A stretch of DNA of 64,000 nt from Blasia pusilla (Eukaryota > Marchantiophyta > Marchantiopsida > Blasiales). Positions 57,864 to 64,000 of the stretch are shown here, in pieces (the first letter of the stretch is position 1; the number at the start of each line of letters is the position of its first letter). The DNA lies in NCBI GenBank assembly GCA_050084515.1, contig CM114274.1, positions 8,804,001 through 8,868,000 of the forward strand. Reading direction: 5' to 3'. The position numbers and the translations under genes were made by a program. Below the pieces are notes generated by a model. The model had not been told where the DNA came from. It saw only the letters and a list, made by a program, of their open reading frames with translations, and made no database searches.

Positions 57864-58046
57864 TAGAGTAGGTAGTTCTAGATTCCGACTTGTCTGTGTG
57901 ACATAAATGACAAGAAGGCGACTAACAATGGGGCCACACGAGCACCCAGCCTTTTTGCTCTTAGCGTCCTAAAGATGTATGTCATAGTAGGTAGGGGTAG
58001 ATGACTATTTGGAGTTAGAGGGACCTAACCATATATTAGGGAGGCA

Positions 58047-58831
58047 ATTGGAGATATTTTGGTACTTCTCGCCTCTTTGTTTGGATGCCATGAGTTTGCA
58101 TCGGATCGTGCGTATTTGTGTGTGTGTTCGGTGATAGTGATGTATGTTGTGTAGTGATCTGTATGCGCATGACAACTGTCATGTCTTTTAGAATAGATCA
58201 GTGAGATCTAGTAGAGTGTCTTCGTGAGTAAAGGAGGATAGACTCAAGAGGTGGAGGATGACTTGCTGAGGCCCCAAGAAATCTGAGAGAGTAGGTTTCT
58301 CCTTCATTTCGACTCATTTGGAGCCATATTGAGGAACTTACAATTTTGGGTAAGTGTTATTCTAAGTATATGGTCAAATTTCTATTTTAGGAAGTGATCC
58401 TTGACCTCCTACATCAAGTCAAGAGCCAAGGAGGTGACTTGAGAGCATAGGTTATCATCTCCTTGAGGTATATCGTGCTTGGGAGAGGGGAGGGGTATAT
58501 CTCAAGGAGAGAGAGAGCTTGAGAGCTCATACTCTCTTTGTTGAACCTCTTGGCATGAGGCGGCAAAGCTATGGTCCCTTGCCTTGTAAGTGTAATCCAA
58601 ACCTCTCATTAGGAGACGGGGTTTGGTTTGACATTGAGAGAGACATGTGAGAGTGCATACGTATGAGACCTATGGTGTTATGAAAGAGATTTGACTTTAT
58701 TTTATTGGAGATATTTTGGTACTTCTCGCCTCTGTGTTTGAGGGCTATGAATTAGCATGAGATCTTGCGTGTTTGTATGTGTGTTAGGTGAGAACAATGT
58801 ATGTTGTGTAGCAAAGTGTATGCGCACGACA
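58047..58831 (+). repeat. N1 right terminus A-B-A
   Basis: A (58047-58176), B (58177-58703), A (58704-58831). The second A ends GCGCACGACA and is followed by the CCAT duplication. Both A copies begin ATTGGAGATATTTTGGTAC. Confidence 0.82.
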
Positions 58832-58835
58832 CCAT

Positions 58836-60345
58836 CCATCCATCAATTTCTCACATTATATTATAGATGCATGGATTTTATGTATCTTTTCTGAAATATC
58901 AAAATTTACTTATGCTAATTTTATCATTAAGATTTCTTTAAGTTATAGTCTTTAAGTTATATATTTTTGCTTATTTCTCAATGATATTAGTTTAATTTAA
59001 TGAATTATACTTAAATTTTTTTATTAAGCTTATAGTTTTGGAAGATGATTCATCTAAAACTTGACTCTAGGGTTAGCACAAATTATTTAAAATGAGCCGA
59101 TAATAAAATAATTCTACAAAAAGGTATGCCAATGGTATTTACAGTCGTAGATATTTATTTCCAAGGTATTTAATTCCCCATTAACCTGTAATGGGGAACC
59201 CGTTAACCAATAATGGGGAATTATATACCTTGAAAATGAGCGCAACGGTTTGCGCCCATTAATCCTTGAGTTAGGAGATGGAAGATGAGAGTTGAATTAC
59301 TCATTCGATCCACAGTAAGTGTGGATAGCTTTTCAAGTGGTACACTTTCGGTCCGTACAAAACTAAATAGTAAATTTCAAAAAATCTCGTATTCCGGTCG
59401 GCTAAACACACACAAATACAAAGGAGAACTTGCCTATACCATTGGTTTTTGGCTAGTCATTGAGAAACCACATTGGGAATTTCCGAATTCTTGTGGCTAG
59501 TTCAACACATAACCCTCGTTCTCCCTAGACATTGATCCACAGAGATGTGACTGCTCCCACACTATCTCGCATTGTCTGTTCCTTTTGGGCTCGTGCGGAA
59601 CTATCTTAAATTAAGTGACCCCGAGTTTACGTCAACTAGTCCCAATATGTGCATCCGACCATTCCATTTGCTCCTCACTGCGGATTATCGGATCAGACGG
59701 CCTAGCTATCCTTATTTAAAGAACCTCCCGTTTCGACCTTGGTTTTGGGGTTTTTTGAAGTTTTATCCGTGATGGTATATTAAAAGAATACTAAAAAGGC
59801 ATGAGTAATGAGGCCACGTGTTGGACGTAAATGGAATTGATGGAAATATGAACATGACATGTCACTTACTAACATGAAAAAAAAGAGTGGAGGAGTAGAA
59901 AAATACTAATACTAAGAGGGGCAGAATAAATCCAAATGTCTTCATTTGGATAAACCCTCCATTCACATTTGGGGGGTCGGGAAATTATTATGAAATAATT
60001 AAGGTCCCTACAATAAGTCGACCGCAAGTGCAGAGCTTACGGAATGCAAGTTATTCTCCAAGTTCTCGATTGTAGGATATGCATTTTTAACGGTTGGATG
60101 TTAGTATCCGTATTCCTATTAATATGTGCTCCCATTAATACAATGTTAATTCCAGATTATTATTTATGGCCTTCTTTTTAGTCGTCTCTCGATTTCACCT
60201 CGGATTCGTGTTCTCCGATCCTTCGTGTTACTCGAATCAGTGTTCGACTCCCGATTTCATATTCGTCCGGATCGTGTTTTCGAAATCCCTTCTAAAAATC
60301 AAAACCCTAAACCATAATGTAATCAAAGATTTAGCACCCACACCA
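58836..60345. other. AT-rich intergenic; no gene seen
   Basis: Contains a near-perfect inverted repeat with 21-bp arms around AATTCCCCATT (59163-59183 and 59211-59231, one mismatch), and near 59645-59702 one copy of a roughly 55-bp dispersed sequence (ATGTGCATCCGACCATTCC...). Open frames at 59285 and 60166 carry no recognisable domain. Confidence 0.45.
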
Positions 60346-60990
60346 TCTATATTATTATGGGAGAGTGTCTTCTTGATTTGCAAACATCTCTCTGCTTGAC
60401 ACATGGCAATTGGGCAGCAATAATATATTTCACATGCTACGGGCAATAAGAAAGAAATTTAAATTTATGTGCAGCATCATTAATCTCTTCCCTTCACAGA
60501 CTATACACTAGCTCTTCAAAGACATTTTATTTCTCGTGCATCGCACAGACACATTATCTATATTATTATGGGAGAGTTCCTTCTTGGTTTGCAAACACCT
60601 TTCTCCTTGATACGTGGTAACTGGGCAACAAGAAAATGTTTCACATGCTACGCGCAACGCAAAAAAAATATGAATTTATGTGCAACATCATAAATCTCTT
60701 CCCTTCACGGGATATACACTAGCTGTTCAAACACTATTTTATTTTTATGTGCATTGCAAGTACATCTTATCCATATTATTATGGGAGAGTGCCTTTTTGA
60801 TTTACAAATACCTCTCACTTGATTTACAAACAACTCCCATTTGACACGTCACAACTGATAATTAAAAAAAAATTCATACACTATGGACAGAAATTGTTTT
60901 TTGAATTTATGTATAATATCATTAATATCTCTTTTTCACGAACTAAAATCTATTAAACATTTTTTTATTTGCACCTTACTGGTTATATAA
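60346..60990 (+). repeat. Three tandem copies of a roughly 212-bp repeat with Helitron-like starts
   Basis: Units start at 60346, 60557 and 60770 with TCTATATTATTATGGGAGAG (TCCATATT in the third), always after an A. Shared internal strings are TTGATTTGCAAAC, TTTCACATGCTACGxGC, CATTAATCTCTTCCCTTCAC and CACTAGCTxTTCAAA. A fourth, diverged copy lies at 20255. I see no CTRR ends, so Helitron origin is only suggested. Confidence 0.75.
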
Positions 60991-61019
60991 TAATATGTGA
61001 AAATACTAGTGATGGGTGG

Positions 61020-61195
61020 TCATGACTGCTGATGTGTGTACATACCATTCGCTTGTGACTCTATGGCTAATCAGATCGGACGGAGTGACTATTCTAACTT
61101 AGCGGAGCTCCAGTTTATCTCATCTTCTCCCGGTATGTGTGCATCGGACCATCCCATTCGCTCGTCAGTCCGGATAATTAGATCGGACGGCTCAT
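61020..61195 (+). repeat. Two further copies of a roughly 55-bp dispersed sequence
   Basis: ACATACCATTCGCTTGTGA...AATCAGATCGGACGG (about 61028-61083) and GTGTGCATCGGACCATCCCA...AATTAGATCGGACGG (about 61133-61190) share order with 59645-59702. They lie just upstream of psaN, possibly in its promoter. Confidence 0.5.
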
Positions 61196-61553
61196 AATAC
61201 TCCAAACCTCCGCTACGACAATCTGGTCGGAGCAGCAAATCGGGGGCGATCGGCGGCGCCAATCCCCGCCCTCTGTCTCGGATAGTCCCCCTTATCCTAT
61301 CGAGCCGCCATGATGCGCTCGATCGCCCGGCGTTCCTCGCTCCGGCCCGGGAATCTCCACCCCCATTTCTCCCGAAGGAATTGCCCTGCGCTGACAGTTC
61401 CCGGTCCCCTCCCCTACATAGCGCAATCCGCACTCCGGGACTTCTGTAGTATCGCAACGCAGGGCAGAAGGCATTCAATCGCAGGGTGGGAATTAGGAGT
61501 GCGACGTGACAGGAGTGTGACTGGTGGAGGTTAGTTTGTGGAAATCAGCAGCG

Positions 61554-62412
61554 ATGGCAACCGCTATGCTCGGATCCGCAGCAATTGCGACTCCGGCCGC
61601 TTTGGCCGTGAAGGACTTGAAAGTGGCGGTGAGAGGGCAGAGCTCGGTGTCATGCGCCCCCAAGCGAATTGTCGTCAGCGCCAGTGCCGAGAACGAGCAG
61701 AAGAGCCGACGTGAGTTCGTGAAGATGGCGGGTGCCTTGTTCGCTGTGGGAGGATTGTTCGGTGCTGCCTCGGAGGCCCAGGCCGGTCTTGTCGAGGACC
61801 TTCTAGCCAAGTCTGCTGCTAACAAGGTGAGTGGTTAGGGAGCCCGGATAGTTGGTTTTCTTGTCTACGCCTGCCCCATTCTTCGTCTCTGTCCTGGCGA
61901 TTTTGCGCAAGAGGTGTTGGATCACCGATCGCTTAGCGGCGCGGAGAAGTAGCTGGGGAACATCTTGAGTGGGCCGATTTTTTTCCGAATCTGTGATCGC
62001 TGTTGTCGTTAGGAGTGTGGTCCGGACCAGTACTTGTACCATTGTGAAGCTGACAGGGTCAGTTGGTTTTATCAGGAGTTGAACGACAAGAAGAGATTGG
62101 CAACAAGCGGTGCTAACACTGCCCGCGCTTACACTGTGCAAAATGGGACTTGCAAGTTCCCAGACAACTTCACCGGGTGCCAAGATCTTGCTAAGATCAA
62201 GGTACTTGTTGAACCTATTTCTCATCGTCCCTGGATCTGAACGTTGTAGCTCTGTTTGGTCGTCAGATGGAAGTTGTATATGCTGAGGGACTTATCCTCT
62301 CGTCTGTGTGCAGGATGTAAAGTTTTTGTCCGAAGACATTGCGTTGGAATGCGAGGGCAAGGACGCATACAAATGTGGCTCCAACGTTTTCTGGAAGGGA
62401 GACAAGAAATGA
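61554..62412 (+). CDS. psaN: Photosystem I reaction centre subunit N, precursor (three exons)
   Basis: Exons 61554-61826, 62076-62201 and 62314-62412, all GT-AG, give 165 residues. PsaN is a lumenal extrinsic subunit of photosystem I, near the plastocyanin docking side. The N-terminus MATAMLGSAAIATPAALAV is a stromal transit peptide. SRREFVKMAGALFAVGGLFG with twin arginines, a hydrophobic core and ASEAQA cleavage site is a thylakoid Tat-type signal. The mature protein starts near GLVEDLLAKSAANK and holds ELNDKKRLATSGAN, GTCKFPDNFTGCQDLAK and ALECEGKDAYKCGSNVFWKG. The four Cys are as in the family. An upstream ATG at 61310 is not in frame with it and is likely 5' leader. An alternative acceptor at 62012 would add 21 residues. 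Confidence 0.95.
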
Positions 62413-64000
62413 AGTTGTTGAAGCTCTGTCACCTGTACATGGGATTTAAACCAACATTAGCGTTGTACCATTGCAATGTGCATACTCTGTACTTTAATTT
62501 GACTTCGAAGTGCTCGAATTACAATTATGCTTCCTCCGCGTACACCCTTAGGTTCATCTTCTGTGACGTTTGCATAGGCTTGTGGAAATGTCTGGCAGTT
62601 TGATCGGATTACCCTGGGGAGGATTCGATGGAAGTGTGAGGTCGTAGTTCGAAGGACCGCATGATGGACGTAGAGCCATCAAATCACCCTGACCCTGACT
62701 CCACCTGAGAGGAAGCGAAATTCTCACATTCTCATGCTCTCCTACAACATCCTTTTGGAAGCACTGAATCTTTCTGCCAGAGGGGACAGGCGGTAGGTGG
62801 GAAGGATGGGTTAGGAGATCATGTAGGGTGCTCGTGGATCTGTATGATCTTGAATCAATGCCGCTTAAACTGGAAATTCTGAACGGTTCTGGGTTTTCAC
62901 CTTGCAGAGAATGATCCTGACATTCCCTCCCTTCGATCATTGTTGTAGTCGGTACCGAGCAGGCGGAGCAGCTTAGAAGATTTTGTTTGGATTTCGTCTG
63001 GTCCATCCTCCTATCCACGACCTAGATTCTTCATCGAGTGGGAGGCTATTGTAGTCGCACAGTTCTCACGCAGAAGGGAAAAGTCTGTTGTCTCTAACTA
63101 GTTTTTTCAACGAGACTTGGATAGATTGCATCGCTAAGTTTCAGAGCATTTATTCTCAATTATGTCACACATTGCTACAGAATGCGACTTATCTCGCATT
63201 TCATATTTACGACCATATATCGAAACCAAGGACCAAGAAAACACGCCATCGAAAGAATAGGACCTATTTTACCTCCATGAAAACATGTTTAGAAGTAATA
63301 ATAACTTGTCACCAAGATATATAACTAGCCAATGCAACTACTCAGAAACAACTAGTCGAGCGAATAGCAGTCAAACAATGAAAATCGAACGTTAGCGAAA
63401 ATGATGAAAGTATATCCAATCCATCCAACTCTTACGAAAACCCCGCTCCCTGCTGAAACGAAGTTTAATGCAGTTGCATTATCGCGCTCCTTATGCCCCA
63501 GCGGGACAGCTGCGGTAAAAGAGTGGCATGAGTGCATGCGTAAAGTCCACCATTCTCGGGCGTCAGGTGCAGTTACGTGATGAACATCTGCCTACGCAAG
63601 AAACGCAACCAGACGCCTTAATCATCGTGTTTGAGGCATGGAATATGTGTGACTAGTTTAGTGCGATTTGCTTGATTACCAAGGCGAGTAACGCTTTCCA
63701 ATAAATACGTTTAAGGTGTGACAAATTCGAGCATACGTCAGACAACCAATTCAATAGTGGAGAAGAGGAAATCGTATGAAATGAAACCCTCTAGAACTTC
63801 TAACACTATAAGTGTCACAAGTGATAGTTACCACGCATAGTGTGACAATCATATTTGATTCCTCATCGTGACCCATTTGGCTATTGCTAGAATATGTCAA
63901 TATCGGACAAAGAGGACGGGGTTTGGGGAAAGGTAGACGGGATTTGGGAACCCTCTTCTTGGTGACTACACGTAGGCTTTTTAAAGTCTTCTTGTGTTGA
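62413..64000. other. 3' flank of psaN and intergenic DNA, no gene seen
   Basis: The first few hundred bases are presumably the psaN 3' UTR. I could not choose a poly(A) site. The minus-strand open frame 63018-62554 has no recognisable domain and biased composition, so it is not called. The last 200 bases are AT-rich with short GGGGTTTGGGG-like runs. Confidence 0.45.

Larger units (their letters stand above)
29276..58831 (+). mobile_element. N1: outer PHD/DNA-methyltransferase Ty3 element (host of two nested copies)
   Basis: Starts TGTCATGTC and ends GCGCACGACA, flanked by CCAT at 29272-29275 and 58832-58835. Its own sequence is 29276-34357 plus 55722-58831, about 8.2 kb. Order: left block B, non-coding leader, protease, C5-methyltransferase, start of RT; then, after the nested N2, rest of RT, RNase H, integrase, PHD finger, and the right end A-B-A. 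Gag is missing. Removing N2 and one AGTT duplication joins the RT frame across the gap (GHAKVFSL to LDLRAGYYQLPI). Confidence 0.85.

Noticed and set aside
61310-61534. 75-codon open frame before psaN, starting MMRSIARRSSLRPG (mitochondrial-presequence-like)
   Set aside because: It is not in frame with the psaN ATG and no splice join is supported; more likely 5' leader.
1-64000. tRNA or rRNA genes
   Set aside because: I saw no cloverleaf with A and B boxes and no rRNA sequence; the only tRNA-related match is the chromovirus primer binding site.

Overview
This is nuclear DNA of a streptophyte: a land plant, most plausibly early-diverging, or a charophyte alga. The evidence is a spliced gene for photosystem I subunit N, a chromovirus primed by initiator-Met tRNA (TGGTATCAGAGC), plant-style GT-AG introns and Helitron-like ends. 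No genus is claimed. Only two host genes look intact. They lie in a sea of nested, mostly decayed retroelements, and I saw no RNA genes or CRISPR.

Layout. 1-9.84 kb: a minus-strand fragment of a PHD-finger Ty3 element is split by a chromovirus LTR, and that LTR is split by a nearly complete chromodomain Ty3/gypsy element (642-7987). 10.6-18.0 kb: a decayed multi-exon minus-strand gene (about 17.4 to 11.5 kb) with a methyltransferase-like last exon. Its introns and flanks carry about two dozen copies of a 27-bp palindrome (arms GCAACCCGTCGGA / TCCGACGGGTTGC), and a solo LTR (12923-13956) sits in a coding exon. A perfect 62-bp inverted repeat lies at its upstream edge. 18.1-21.8 kb: AT-rich DNA with short Helitron-like elements, then a GC-richer stretch leading to the next gene. 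21817-26910: a six-exon gene for a 1160-residue, probably plastid-targeted protein. It has amphipathic repeats and a C-terminal inward-rectifier (Kir/KirBac-like) channel domain whose selectivity filter is not TxGYG. 29276-58831: three PHD-finger Ty3 elements nested inside one another, all on the plus strand: N1 (29276-58831), N2 (34358-55717, in the RT of N1) and N3 (about 39850-49142, between gag and protease of N2). 58.8-61.3 kb: repeats and intergenic DNA. 61554-62412: psaN.

The most striking content is the nested family. Besides gag, protease, RT, RNase H and a DDE integrase, each element carries the remains of a C5-cytosine DNA methyltransferase between protease and RT (motifs VLDLFGGISTGL, GWPC, ENV, LGQAMDLNCLTW) and a PHD finger after the integrase. 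The termini are also odd. Each element has one block (B) at its left end and A-B-A at its right end, yet has TG...CA ends and a 4-bp target-site duplication. This split-repeat layout is not that of ordinary LTRs. An element that may write 5-methylcytosine and read histone tails is the best candidate here for an unusual system. Methyltransferase capture by retrotransposons has a precedent in charophytes and dinoflagellates (de Mendoza et al. 2018, cited from memory).

All coordinates inside decayed elements are approximate, because frames are broken by many indels and stops.
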